In this document: piece by piece, positions 27,683 to 35,743 of the stretch
Layout: the number at the start of each line of letters is the position of its first letter
Numbering within the stretch: position 1 is the stretch's first letter
Assembly: GCF_019977395.1 (NCBI RefSeq)
Contig: NZ_AP024660.1
Coordinates: forward strand, 2,418,001 to 2,482,000
DNA from: Arthrobacter sp. NicSoilC5
Lineage (GTDB): Bacteria; Actinomycetota; Actinomycetes; Actinomycetales; Micrococcaceae
DNA: 64,000 nt
Direction of reading: 5' to 3'
Position numbers and translations under genes: made by a program
The notes under the pieces: model-generated
The model's database searches: none
What the model was told of the DNA's origin: nothing
Seen by the model: only the letters and a program-made list of their open reading frames with translations

Positions 27683-29071
27683 TTAATGCGCAGTTTCTGC
27701 CGCCACCTGCGCATACGACGCGGAAACCCGCCGGTAGACCGGGGCAAGGAAGGCCAGCAGTGCGGCCGCGATCATGATGATTCCGGCCACCAGGAACACC
27801 AGGGCGATGCCGCGGGAGGTGCCCTCACCCAGCAACGGCGCCAGGAGCGCGGCGCCCTCCGCGGACCGCGCATACGGGATGATCCAAAACTGGGCGATGG
27901 GCGCGACGAGGAACGCCGTGACGGGGGCCGCGGCGGACTCAAACGCCATGGCGAACCCGAAGACACGCCCCTGCCGTTCCAGCGGCACCACCCGCTGGAT
28001 GACGGTTTGTTCTGCCGCCTCCACGAACGGGACCAGCACCAGGTACAGCCAGATCCCCAGGATGTAGAGCCACGCCCACTCCCGCAGCGTAAAGACCGCG
28101 CCGAGTACGCCCATGGCCGCCACGGCGACCAGGAGGGTGCGCAAGGGGTTGGCACCGAGCCCGAACTTGCCGATCAGGGCACCGCCAAGGATGAATCCCG
28201 TGGATCCAACCGCGAAGACCGCACCCCACATCTCCACCGAGAACATTTCCAGCCCGTACGGGTCCATCAATGCCATGTAGACGCCGCCGATGAAGTTGTT
28301 GAACGTTGAAAACAGGATCAGCGCGAAGAGCCCCGATATGGCCAGCACTGCCGTGAACGAGCCCCGGAGGTCGAATCCGCCGTGGGCGTCCGATGCCGCC
28401 GCACGCATCTCCTCGGGCATCCGGAGGGTCAGCAGGTGTGCCGCAGCCAGCGCCGTAAGCACCAGCGCGACGGCGATGGTCCAGCCCATGCCCAGCAACC
28501 CGATGGACAGCCCGGACAGCAGGGAGGTGACGATGAACATCAGGCCCTGCACCATCCCCACCAGCCCGTTGGCATTCGCCCGCCGTTCCGGTTCGATGAG
28601 GATGGTCACTGTGGTGGACAGGGCGATGTTCCGCAGGTTTTCCACCACGGCGCCGACCAGGATGATCAGCGTAAAAATCCAGAACCATGGCTGCCCCAGG
28701 TCCAGCAGGGATGGGGCAGGCGTGAGCAGGAACATCACCCCTGACAGCACGAACATCACCAGGGTGAGTCCGGCGGCGAACCGCATCACGGCCAGCTTCC
28801 GGTACCGGTCCACGAACGTGCCGAAGCTGATGCTGGACAGGGCAATCAGCAGCATGTACGCGCCGCCCACCACCCCGGTGGCTATGACGTTGCGCGTCTC
28901 CAGGTACAGCCAGAACGTCAGGGCGAACCACAGGTAGCTGGTGGTGATGTTGGCCAGTGCCGTGTTGACCAGGATTCCGGCGAAGGTGCGGGAGCGCTCA
29001 GCCGGCGTGCGCAGGGAGGCGGCAACGGTATCCGGATCCGCGGCAGCACTGCCCGGTTCCTGCTGGGTCAT
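27683..29071 (-). CDS. MFS transporter
   Basis: A 462-residue major facilitator protein with about twelve hydrophobic segments and a long C-terminal half (SISFGTFVDRYRKLAVMRFAA is the loop 2-3 region; RVVPLERQGRVFGFAMAF is the second-half equivalent). It resembles the macrolide-efflux-like MFS group often annotated as drug exporters. No substrate can be given. The start at 29071 was chosen for MTQQEPG; the frame is open to 29146 but the extra residues are not typical. Confidence 0.8.
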   Translation of the reverse strand: MTQQEPGSAAADPDTVAASLRTPAERSRTFAGILVNTALANITTSYLWFALTFWLYLETRNVIATGVVGGAYMLLIALSSISFGTFVDRYRKLAVMRFAAGLTLVMFVLSGVMFLLTPAPSLLDLGQPWFWIFTLIILVGAVVENLRNIALSTTVTILIEPERRANANGLVGMVQGLMFIVTSLLSGLSIGLLGMGWTIAVALVLTALAAAHLLTLRMPEEMRAAASDAHGGFDLRGSFTAVLAISGLFALILFSTFNNFIGGVYMALMDPYGLEMFSVEMWGAVFAVGSTGFILGGALIGKFGLGANPLRTLLVAVAAMGVLGAVFTLREWAWLYILGIWLYLVLVPFVEAAEQTVIQRVVPLERQGRVFGFAMAFESAAAPVTAFLVAPIAQFWIIPYARSAEGAALLAPLLGEGTSRGIALVFLVAGIIMIAAALLAFLAPVYRRVSASYAQVAAETAH

Positions 29072-29166
29072 GCGTCCCAGTGTAATGACGGGCAACAGGA
29101 GCCAACAGGGTGGAAACTGGGCTGATGGGGAGACAATCAGTTCCACGGGATGGGGAAGGGAGGGTC

Positions 29167-29559
29167 ATGGACAGCGAAACGGACAAGGAAACACCTGCAG
29201 CCGGAGCGGATCCCCGCCTGACGCTGCTGCTGGCCTCGATCTTTGAGGCAGGCGACGACGCAACTGTGGAGCTCACCGTGGTGGTTGATGGTGCCGTGAT
29301 CTCCGGATCGGCTGTATCGGAGCACGCCTGGACGCAGCGGCAAAATGACCAGGTCCGGATCGGCAGCTGGGCCATCGCCGGAGTTCTCGACGCCTATGGG
29401 TCCCCGGCGGGCGAGGCCGGCACGGAAGCCCAGCCACGGTACCTCCATTTCCTGGCGCCGGTGCTTCTCTCAGGGGGAACCAGGGTTCCGCTGCAGGCCA
29501 CCCGGGTTGACCTGCGCAGGGTCGCTGCCTGGAGCATCGGCCGGATTCCCGGGGACTAG
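29167..29559 (+). CDS. Hypothetical protein, 130 aa
   Basis: Soluble alpha/beta protein beginning MDSETDKETPAAG, with a central VELTVVVDGAVISGSAVSEH segment. The VVDGAVISG strand-turn-strand recalls accessory proteins of the GvpU type, but the match is weak and no gas vesicle genes are here. GGGAGGG precedes the ATG at 29167. Its stop codon TAG forms part of a -10-like hexamer for the next gene. Confidence 0.6.
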   Translation: MDSETDKETPAAGADPRLTLLLASIFEAGDDATVELTVVVDGAVISGSAVSEHAWTQRQNDQVRIGSWAIAGVLDAYGSPAGEAGTEAQPRYLHFLAPVLLSGGTRVPLQATRVDLRRVAAWSIGRIPGD

Positions 29560-29562
29560 GAT
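29557..29562 (+). promoter_or_regulatory. Candidate -10 of a leaderless transcript
   Basis: TAGGAT lies at -12 to -7 from the GNAT gene's ATG at 29569, where no Shine-Dalgarno sequence exists. It overlaps the stop codon of the upstream gene. Confidence 0.4.
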
Positions 29563-29568
29563 CGCACC

Positions 29569-30141
29569 ATGGCCATTGAGGTGCGCCCGGCAACCAGCTT
29601 CGAGGACGTCAAAATACTCGTGGGGCCCAAACGGCCCGACGCCACCGTCTGCTGGTGCCTGAGCTACCGGATTCCCTCGAAGCAGAACGTGTCATTGCGG
29701 GGCGAAGAGCGCGGGGAGCTGGCCAGGCAGCTGGTGGCGCAGGATCCACCGCCAGGCGTGGTGGCGTACGACGGCGGCGAACCGGTCGGGTGGGCAGCGG
29801 TGCACCCGCGCGCGGACACCAGTTTCGCCCGGAACCGCAGAATCCCGCATGTGGATGACAGGGACGCCTGGTCTGTCTGGTGCTTGCGCGTCCGTCCCGG
29901 CCAGCGGGGCAAGGGAATCTCGCACCACCTGCTGGCCGGCGCAGTGGCTCTGGCGCGCGCTTATGGGGCTCCCGTGGTGGAGGGCTATCCCGTGGACAAC
30001 GGCGGCCACAAGGTGGACCTCACCATGGCTTATGTGGGAACCCGCAGGCTGTTCGAGGATGCCGGCTTCACCAAGGCGGCAGACACAACCTCGGTGCTCA
30101 ACGGCTTTCCCCGGGTGCTGATGCGCCTGGAGCTGGCATGA
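29569..30141 (+). CDS. GNAT-family N-acetyltransferase
   Basis: A 190-residue acetyl-CoA-dependent transferase with the CoA-binding motif LRVRPGQRGKGISHHLL and a C-terminal GTRRLFEDAGF typical of the GNAT fold. The N-terminal WCLSYRIPSKQN is characteristic of an actinobacterial subgroup of unknown substrate. The gene has no ribosome binding site; a TAGGAT hexamer placed at -12 suggests a leaderless message. Confidence 0.8.
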   Translation: MAIEVRPATSFEDVKILVGPKRPDATVCWCLSYRIPSKQNVSLRGEERGELARQLVAQDPPPGVVAYDGGEPVGWAAVHPRADTSFARNRRIPHVDDRDAWSVWCLRVRPGQRGKGISHHLLAGAVALARAYGAPVVEGYPVDNGGHKVDLTMAYVGTRRLFEDAGFTKAADTTSVLNGFPRVLMRLELA

Positions 30142-30146
30142 CGGCG

Positions 30147-30263
30147 CTACTTCCGGCGCCAGTACTTCCCCCAGTCGACTTCCATGGCCCACAACGCAAG
30201 CAGCAGCGCGTCCATGGTCATGAGTCCTGCCATCAGGTACGACCAGCCCAGCAACAAACTCAC
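30147..30263 (-). CDS. Small one-helix membrane protein, 38 aa
   Basis: A short frame with GTG at 30263 preceded by AGGAG at 6-nt spacing. It begins VSLLLGWSYLMAGL and continues as one long hydrophobic helix rich in Met/Leu, ending with VDWGKYWRRK, a positively charged cytoplasmic tail. The composition and ribosome binding site suggest a real single-pass micro-protein. It is convergent with the GNAT gene and only 5 nt from its stop. No function known. Confidence 0.55.
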   Translation of the reverse strand: MSLLLGWSYLMAGLMTMDALLLALWAMEVDWGKYWRRK

Positions 30264-30314
30264 AGCAATCTCCTGACTATCCCCCAGCCAATCGATTGCT
30301 GCTAAGTGTGGCAC

Positions 30315-30596
30315 CTACAGGGCCGCGACGGAATGCCCTCCGCCCGCAGTCTTTAAAAGGGCCTCAAGCCTGTGGTGCGCCTCGGTCTCCAGCTTGAGCC
30401 GGTGCGTGAGCCTTTCCACCTGGCGGGACATGTCCTCCCCCACCTGCAGCCGGTCCCCCGGCCAACTGGATACTTCCCGCGATTCGGCGAGCGCATGCTC
30501 AAGTTCCCGGGCGGCGGCCCGCACTTTCCGGGAGTGGAAGAGGACGCGCAGCAGCGCCCTGGCTTTGTCCATCCCGCTCTTTTTGACGTATTCCAT
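30315..30596 (-). CDS. Small helical/coiled-coil hypothetical protein
   Basis: A 93-residue, strongly charged helical protein (MEYVKKSGMDKARALLRVLF, then ELEHALAES, RQVERLTHRLKLETEAHHRLEALL). Heptad-like hydrophobic spacing suggests a coiled coil in the C-terminal half. The ATG at 30596 has GGGGAAG upstream; the longer frame extends to 30785 but looks non-coding. It is divergent from the response-regulator gene at 30844 and shares the promoter region. No family recognised. Confidence 0.6.
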   Translation of the reverse strand: MEYVKKSGMDKARALLRVLFHSRKVRAAARELEHALAESREVSSWPGDRLQVGEDMSRQVERLTHRLKLETEAHHRLEALLKTAGGGHSVAAL

Positions 30597-30843
30597 TGGC
30601 TTCCCCGCCTTCCGCAAGCCGTACAGCCCCCGCGCGGATCGTCGTCGTACCCTGTTGCCTGGAAAGCTGTTGCCGTTCTTCGAGTGTGACCGGCGTTCCT
30701 CAACGTCCCGGCAAGCAGGTGCCAAGATTTCCGCAAGATCTGCTGGGTGCGGAATTAATGCATCGGGACCTGTCAGCCACGTCACGGGAAACTGTGAAGC
30801 CTAAGACATGCCCTGTGCGCCTTAATACTGTAGAAGTAGAGCT

Positions 30844-31956
30844 ATGGTCTCTCCCTCCGAATCCCGCCGTGCGGTTGTCATCGAAGATGACCCGGACATC
30901 CGCGGACTGCTGGTCCGTGTCCTGGTCAAGCAGGGCTTCGACGTCACCCAGGCGGGAGCCGGCCTGCCGGGCGTGGAGGAGGTCCGCCGCCGCAAGCCCG
31001 ACCTGGTGACGCTGGACCTCAACCTGCCGGACCTCGACGGACTCGAGGTCTGCAAGCTGTTAAGGGAGTTCTCGGACGCCTTCATCGTGATGCTCACCGC
31101 GCGGGCAGACGAACTGGACAAGCTGACCGGCCTGGACAACGGCGCCGACGAATACATCAGCAAGCCGTTCAGCCCCCGCGAGCTGCAGTCCCGGATCAAC
31201 GCGCTGTTCCGCCGGCGGCCCTCCGCCGCCGCTGAATCCGCAGCCCGCGGCGAGCTGGAACGCGCCACCGAGGTGCAGCAAAGCCTCCTCCCAAAGGAGG
31301 ACATCCGGGTGGACGGCTACGATGTGGCGGGCCTCTTCCGGCCCTCCCGCAATGTGGGCGGCGACTTCTATGACTGGTACCAGACCCCGGGCGGGCTCCA
31401 CCTGACGTTCGCCGACGCCATGGGCAAAGGCATGGGCGCGGCACTGATCGCAGCCACCGTCCGCGCCGTCATGCGCTCCACCGGCCTGCGCCAGGATCTC
31501 GACGCCGGGTTCGCCTCAGCCAGCAAGGCGATCGCTGCGGACCTGGACTCCTCCAACTCCTTCGTCACCCTGTTCCACGCCCGGCTGGACGCAGCGTCCG
31601 GCAACGTCAGCTACGTCGACGCCGGCCACGGCCTTGCGCTGCACGTCCAGCCCGCAGGCCCGGCGGACCGCCTCCCCTCCGCAGGACCGCCAGTGGGTGC
31701 CTGGCCCGGGACCCAGTGGCCCCAGGCAGAACTGGAACTGGCCCCGGGGGATTCCCTGGTAGTGGTCAGCGATGGCGTCCTGGACGTCTTTGAATCAGTG
31801 GAGGACTTCACCGACGCCGTGCAGGAGGCCACGCAGGCGGCTGCTTCGGCGCAGGAAGCGACCAACTCCATCCTGGCCCTCGCCCCCGCAGAGACCGCCC
31901 AGGACGACGTCACGGTGGTCGTGGTCCGCCGGCTCCCCCGGGAGGTGGCCGCGTGA
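30844..31956 (+). CDS. Response regulator with PP2C/SpoIIE-type phosphatase domain (RsbU-like)
   Basis: A 370-residue two-domain protein. The N-terminal receiver (about 8-125) has acidic residues EDD, phospho-acceptor Asp58 in VTLDLNLPDLDG, MLTARADE and SKPFSPRE. The C-terminal part (about 150-365) is a PP2C-like serine phosphatase: RNVGGDFYDW, DAMGKGMGAALIA, DAGHG, VVSDGVLD and DDVTVVVV. Such proteins dephosphorylate STAS-domain antagonists when the receiver is phosphorylated. Its stop overlaps the glycosyltransferase start by 4 nt, and a STAS/HATPase pair follows, so its target is almost certainly the STAS protein at 33911. Confidence 0.9.
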   Translation: MVSPSESRRAVVIEDDPDIRGLLVRVLVKQGFDVTQAGAGLPGVEEVRRRKPDLVTLDLNLPDLDGLEVCKLLREFSDAFIVMLTARADELDKLTGLDNGADEYISKPFSPRELQSRINALFRRRPSAAAESAARGELERATEVQQSLLPKEDIRVDGYDVAGLFRPSRNVGGDFYDWYQTPGGLHLTFADAMGKGMGAALIAATVRAVMRSTGLRQDLDAGFASASKAIAADLDSSNSFVTLFHARLDAASGNVSYVDAGHGLALHVQPAGPADRLPSAGPPVGAWPGTQWPQAELELAPGDSLVVVSDGVLDVFESVEDFTDAVQEATQAAASAQEATNSILALAPAETAQDDVTVVVVRRLPREVAA

Positions 31957-33911
31957 CCCGCTTCTGGACCCGCGTGGTGGTGGTGCTCACCGTCCTGACC
32001 GGCCTGAACTACATCGCCTGGCGCTGGGCGGCATCCCTCAACTGGGATGCCTGGTGGATTGCCCTCCCCCTGGTGGTGGCTGAAACTTACAGCCTCATCG
32101 ACGTCATGCTCTTCGGCATGACGGTGTGGAAGCTGAAGATCCGCAAGGGGGCGCCGCAGCCCCCGCACGATGCCACCGTGGACGTCTTCATCACCACCTA
32201 CAACGAGGACCTGGACATGGTCCTCACCACGGCGCTGGCGGCCCAGAAAATCCGGCACCCGCACAGCACCTGGATCCTGGACGACGGCGCACGGCCGGAA
32301 CTCAAGGCGCTGTGCGAACAGCACGGCCTGGGCTACGTCACCCGGAGCGAAGACTGGACCAAAGACCTCCCCCGGCATGCCAAGGCGGGCAACCTCAACA
32401 ACGCCCTCATGGTCACCCACGGCGAGTTCCTGCTGATCCTGGACGCGGACCAGATCCCCGAGCCGGACATCCTGGAAAAGACCCTGGGCTACTTCAACAA
32501 CCGCCGGGTGGCCCTGGTCCAGACACCCCAGTACTTCAGCAACGTTCCTGACAGCGACCCGCTGGGCAGCCAGGCACCGCTGTTCTACGGCCCCATCCAG
32601 CAGGGCAAGGACGGCTGGAACGCCGCCTTCTTCTGCGGCTCCAACGCCATCCTGCGCCGCGAGGCCCTGATGCAGCTGGGCCTGGTGGGCTACGTCAAGG
32701 AAACCGAAAAGAGCATCCGCCGCGCTTTGGCCGCCTCCCGGGCAGCCATCAAGCAGGCCCGGAAGTCGGCGGACGTGGAGTCACCCCTGGTGGCGGAGGT
32801 CCTGGACGAGGTGGAGGCTGCCACCCGCGAAGCCCAGGAGGAAGTGGATGCCGGCCAGCCCCTCAGCGAGGTCACCTACCGGGTCCGCCGCCGCGTGGAC
32901 GCCGCAGTGCAGACCCTGGTCCAGGCCGACGTCGCAGCCCTGCAGGCGGACCTTGAGGAAATCGCCGCCATGGAACTGGCCCACGTGGGCGAGTCCGGCG
33001 TCCCGGTGGTTGCGGACGACGCAGTCCAGCGCATGTCCGCCCGTGACTGGTCGCCCCTGGGCGCCCTGGAATCTGTCCAGGCCGTGCTGGATGCGCTGAC
33101 CGTGGAACGCAGCAACGAAGCCCAGCCCGTCATGCCCCTGGCCACCATTTCCGTCACCGAGGACATGGCTACCGCCATGCGCATGCACGCCATGGGCTGG
33201 GAGAGCGTCTACCACCACGAGATCCTGGCGTACGGCCTGGCGCCCGAGGACATAGCCACCATGCTGACGCAGCGCCTCCGCTGGGCCCAGGGCACCATCC
33301 AGGTGCTGCTCCGGGAGAACCCCCTGGTGCAGAAGGGCCTCAAAATCGGCCAGCGCCTGATGTACTTCGCCACCATGTGGACCTACCTCAGCGGGTTCGC
33401 CGCCGTCATCTACTTCGCGGCCCCCATTATCTACCTGCTGCTGGGCATCCTGCCGGTCAGCAGCCTCAGCTGGGACTTCTTCATCCGTTTCATCCCGTTC
33501 ATGGTGGTCAACCAGCTGCTGTTCGCCGTGGCCGGCCGCGGCATCCCCACCTGGCGCGGCCAGCAGTACAGCCTTGCCCTGTTCCCCACCTGGATCAAGG
33601 CGTGCACGACGGCGGCCCGCAACGTCTGGTTCGGCCGTCCCCTGGGGTTTGCGGTCACCCCCAAGGCCCGCCAAAGCGGCGGACCCAGCTGGAGCCTCAT
33701 CCGGCCCCAGATCGTGGTGTCCGTCCTGCTCGCCCTGGCCGCCGTCGTCGGAATTGTCCGCCTGGCCACCGGGCTGGCGGAACCGCTGGGCACCCTGGTT
33801 AACGTCGTCTGGGTGGTCTTTGACCTGGTGGTCATGAGCATCCTGGTCCGCGCCGTCCTCTACAAGGGGTACGAGCCGGCCGCAGAACCTGCAAACAGAG
33901 AGGAATCCTGA
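31953..33911 (+). CDS. Cellulose-synthase-like family 2 glycosyltransferase with coiled-coil insert
   Basis: A 652-residue processive GT2 membrane enzyme. Catalytic landmarks: TTYNEDLDMV, LDDGARPE (Asp110-111), ILDADQIPEPDIL (DxD 164-166), FFCGSN (227-231), VTEDMATAMRMHAMGW (TED 402-404) and QRLRW (440-444). Two N-terminal and about four C-terminal membrane segments flank it. Between FFCGSN and TED, where cellulose synthases have about 25 residues, there is an extra block (about 243-398) rich in Ala, Glu, Arg, Val that reads as coiled coil. There is no PilZ domain. It sits between regulator and STAS genes with overlapping starts; the polymer is unknown. Confidence 0.88.
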   Translation: MTRFWTRVVVVLTVLTGLNYIAWRWAASLNWDAWWIALPLVVAETYSLIDVMLFGMTVWKLKIRKGAPQPPHDATVDVFITTYNEDLDMVLTTALAAQKIRHPHSTWILDDGARPELKALCEQHGLGYVTRSEDWTKDLPRHAKAGNLNNALMVTHGEFLLILDADQIPEPDILEKTLGYFNNRRVALVQTPQYFSNVPDSDPLGSQAPLFYGPIQQGKDGWNAAFFCGSNAILRREALMQLGLVGYVKETEKSIRRALAASRAAIKQARKSADVESPLVAEVLDEVEAATREAQEEVDAGQPLSEVTYRVRRRVDAAVQTLVQADVAALQADLEEIAAMELAHVGESGVPVVADDAVQRMSARDWSPLGALESVQAVLDALTVERSNEAQPVMPLATISVTEDMATAMRMHAMGWESVYHHEILAYGLAPEDIATMLTQRLRWAQGTIQVLLRENPLVQKGLKIGQRLMYFATMWTYLSGFAAVIYFAAPIIYLLLGILPVSSLSWDFFIRFIPFMVVNQLLFAVAGRGIPTWRGQQYSLALFPTWIKACTTAARNVWFGRPLGFAVTPKARQSGGPSWSLIRPQIVVSVLLALAAVVGIVRLATGLAEPLGTLVNVVWVVFDLVVMSILVRAVLYKGYEPAAEPANREES

Positions 33912-34243
33912 TGGAGTTCAGTTATGAGGTCAAAGACTCGTACGCGGAGGTCAAGGCGGACGGGCGGCTGAACATGGTCTCCGCGCCCAAGCTGCGCGAG
34001 TTCGTGACGGACGTGATCGCGGGCGGGTCCAACCGGATCGTGGTCAACCTGGAAAACACCGCGTTCATGGACTCCTCGGGCCTCGGCGCGCTGATCGGCT
34101 GCCTGAAGGCCGCCCGCCAGGCCGGCGGGGACCTGCGGATCGCTGCCGTACAGCCGCAGGTGAACATGGTCCTGAAGCTGACCAGCATGGACAAGGTCCT
34201 CACCGCCTACCCCACGGCCGAGGAGGCGTTCAGCAATGACTGA
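33911..34243 (+). CDS. STAS-domain anti-sigma-factor-antagonist-like protein
   Basis: A 110-residue single STAS domain. AFMDSSGLGALIGCL contains the phosphorylatable serine pair (Ser55/Ser56) that in SpoIIAA/RsbV is modified by a partner kinase. The ATG overlaps the glycosyltransferase stop (TGATG) and its own end overlaps the HATPase start by 8 nt. No sigma factor gene is in the operon, so its output may be the glycosyltransferase itself; this last point is inference. Confidence 0.9.
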   Translation: MEFSYEVKDSYAEVKADGRLNMVSAPKLREFVTDVIAGGSNRIVVNLENTAFMDSSGLGALIGCLKAARQAGGDLRIAAVQPQVNMVLKLTSMDKVLTAYPTAEEAFSND

Positions 34244-34661
34244 GGTCCTGGCTTCGCGCAGCTTCCGGGGACCCGCTGCCGAGGACGCCATCGAGGCGGT
34301 CCACAACGACCTCGACAGCCTCTGGCTCGACGTTCCGTTCGTCAATGACATGGACCAGATGACGTTCACGACGGCGGTCATCGAGTCCGCGTCCAACATC
34401 GTCCAGCACGCCCAGCCGGCCGGAGACCGGGAGGTGGAACTGGGTGTGGAGACCACCGTGCAGCCGGCCATGCTGCAGGCACGGGTCAGCGCCTACCACG
34501 CGAAGCCGCCGTTCGGCCCCATGGAGCCGGCCGTCCCGGGGGAGGACGCAGAGTCGGGGCGGGGGCTGGCGCTGATCGAGGCGCTGGTGACCACGGTGAC
34601 CTTCGAACGCCAGGACGGCACCAACACCTGGGTCCTGTCGCGCACGTCATCACAGGACTAG
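34236..34661 (+). CDS. HATPase-type serine kinase/ATP-binding protein (RsbW/SpoIIAB-like)
   Basis: A 141-residue GHKL ATPase. The N box is VIESASNIVQHAQ (Glu50, Asn54) and the G box is DAESGRGLALIEAL. Proteins of this family phosphorylate STAS antagonists and bind a target in the unphosphorylated state. It ends the four-gene operon. A TTGACA element (34676) directly downstream belongs to the next transcript. Confidence 0.88.
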   Translation: MTEVLASRSFRGPAAEDAIEAVHNDLDSLWLDVPFVNDMDQMTFTTAVIESASNIVQHAQPAGDREVELGVETTVQPAMLQARVSAYHAKPPFGPMEPAVPGEDAESGRGLALIEALVTTVTFERQDGTNTWVLSRTSSQD

Positions 34662-34675
34662 GGTTCCCCAACGGC

Positions 34676-34741
34676 TTGACAGTGCACCGCACCTGCTCTT
34701 GAATATTACGTATGCTGAAATAACAGTTCCATGATGCGGAA
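34676..34741 (+). promoter_or_regulatory. uraD promoter region with paired operator-like sites
   Basis: TTGACA at 34676-34681; possible -10 sequences GAATAT (34701) or TATTAC (34704). Downstream are TTCCATGATGCGGAA (34727-34741), which matches the site before hyi, and a weaker copy ending ATGCTGAA (34712-34719); the right halves are 22 bp apart. This points to joint control with the glyoxylate operon, probably by the IclR protein encoded at 35744. Confidence 0.5.
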
Positions 34742-34828
34742 GCCTTGCCGTGCGCAGGCGCCGGGTTGTCCGGCATCCGCATAGCCGTCACCATGGATGC
34801 CAGCATGACCCCAAGGATTGCGACCAGC

Positions 34829-35326
34829 ATGAAGCTTGCCGAATTCAACAGCGCGGATCCCGCCGCCGCCCAAGCCATCCTCCGGCCCTGCATCGACGTC
34901 AGCCGCTGGGTGGAGGCGGTGGCCGGAGCCCGTCCCTACGCAAACCGCGACGGGCTCCTGGCTTTTGCCGCCAAGGCTGCCAGCCCATTCACACCGGCGG
35001 AGGTGGAAGCCGCCATGACCCACCACCCCAGGATCGGGGAACGCCCGACGACGGCCGGCACCGAGGCGTCCATGTCCCGTTCCGAGCAGGCGGGCGTGGA
35101 CCCGGCGGACACTGCCGTCGCCGACGCCCTGGCGCGCGGGAACCGGGAGTACGAGGACAAGTTCGGCCGCGTCTTCCTGATCCGGGCAGCCGGACGCAGC
35201 GCGCAGGACATCCTGGCGGCGCTGGACCAGCGGCTCACCAACTCCGCCGAAGAAGAAGACAGGATCGTGGCCCAGCAGCTGCGCGAAATCGCCGTACTGC
35301 GGCTCGAAGGAGTGATCAGCGAATGA
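34829..35326 (+). CDS. uraD: OHCU decarboxylase (ureide pathway)
   Basis: 2-oxo-4-hydroxy-4-carboxy-5-ureidoimidazoline decarboxylase, the last step from urate to S-allantoin. Motifs: MTHHPRIGERP with the catalytic His and REYEDKFGRVFLIRAAGRSAQDIL. The start at 34829 (MKLAEFN) gives the usual length of 165 residues and has AAGGA about 10 nt upstream; in-frame ATGs at 34745, 34793 and 34805 are possible but less family-like. The stop overlaps the ATG of uraH. No uricase gene is in the window. Confidence 0.88.
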   Translation: MKLAEFNSADPAAAQAILRPCIDVSRWVEAVAGARPYANRDGLLAFAAKAASPFTPAEVEAAMTHHPRIGERPTTAGTEASMSRSEQAGVDPADTAVADALARGNREYEDKFGRVFLIRAAGRSAQDILAALDQRLTNSAEEEDRIVAQQLREIAVLRLEGVISE

Positions 35327-35661
35327 GCGTCTCCCATGTGACCACCCACATCCTCGATACCGGCGCCGGGCGCCCGGCGGCAGGTGTCGCCGTCGTCCTT
35401 TCGAAGAACGACGCCGGCACGTGGCGTGAGCTGGCCGTCTCCAGCACCGACGCCGACGGCCGGGCCAAGGACCTGGGGCCGGAGCAGCTTGATCCCGGCC
35501 ACTACAAACTGAACTTCGCCACGGGCGCCTACTACGCGGGTTTGCAGACGCGGACGTTCTTCCCGGAAGTGGACCTGGTCTTCGAGGTCACCGGCCCCGA
35601 GCACTACCACGTGCCCCTGCTCCTGAGCCCGTTCGCGTACTCCACCTACCGCGGCAGCTAG
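35323..35661 (+). CDS. uraH: 5-hydroxyisourate hydrolase (transthyretin-like)
   Basis: A 112-residue transthyretin-related protein that hydrolyses 5-hydroxyisourate to OHCU, the step before UraD. His9 in SVSHVTTHILD, the GPEHYHVPLLLSPF strand and the C-terminal signature YRGS are all present. It overlaps uraD by 4 nt (ATGA). It is probably cytoplasmic, as no signal peptide is seen. Confidence 0.93.
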   Translation: MSVSHVTTHILDTGAGRPAAGVAVVLSKNDAGTWRELAVSSTDADGRAKDLGPEQLDPGHYKLNFATGAYYAGLQTRTFFPEVDLVFEVTGPEHYHVPLLLSPFAYSTYRGS

Positions 35662-35743
35662 CGGGTCCCCACGGGCTTCCGCAGCCGGGCCGGCCTGCCG
35701 CAATGTCACGGCCGTCACACTAACCGGCATAGGATCAGGAAGT

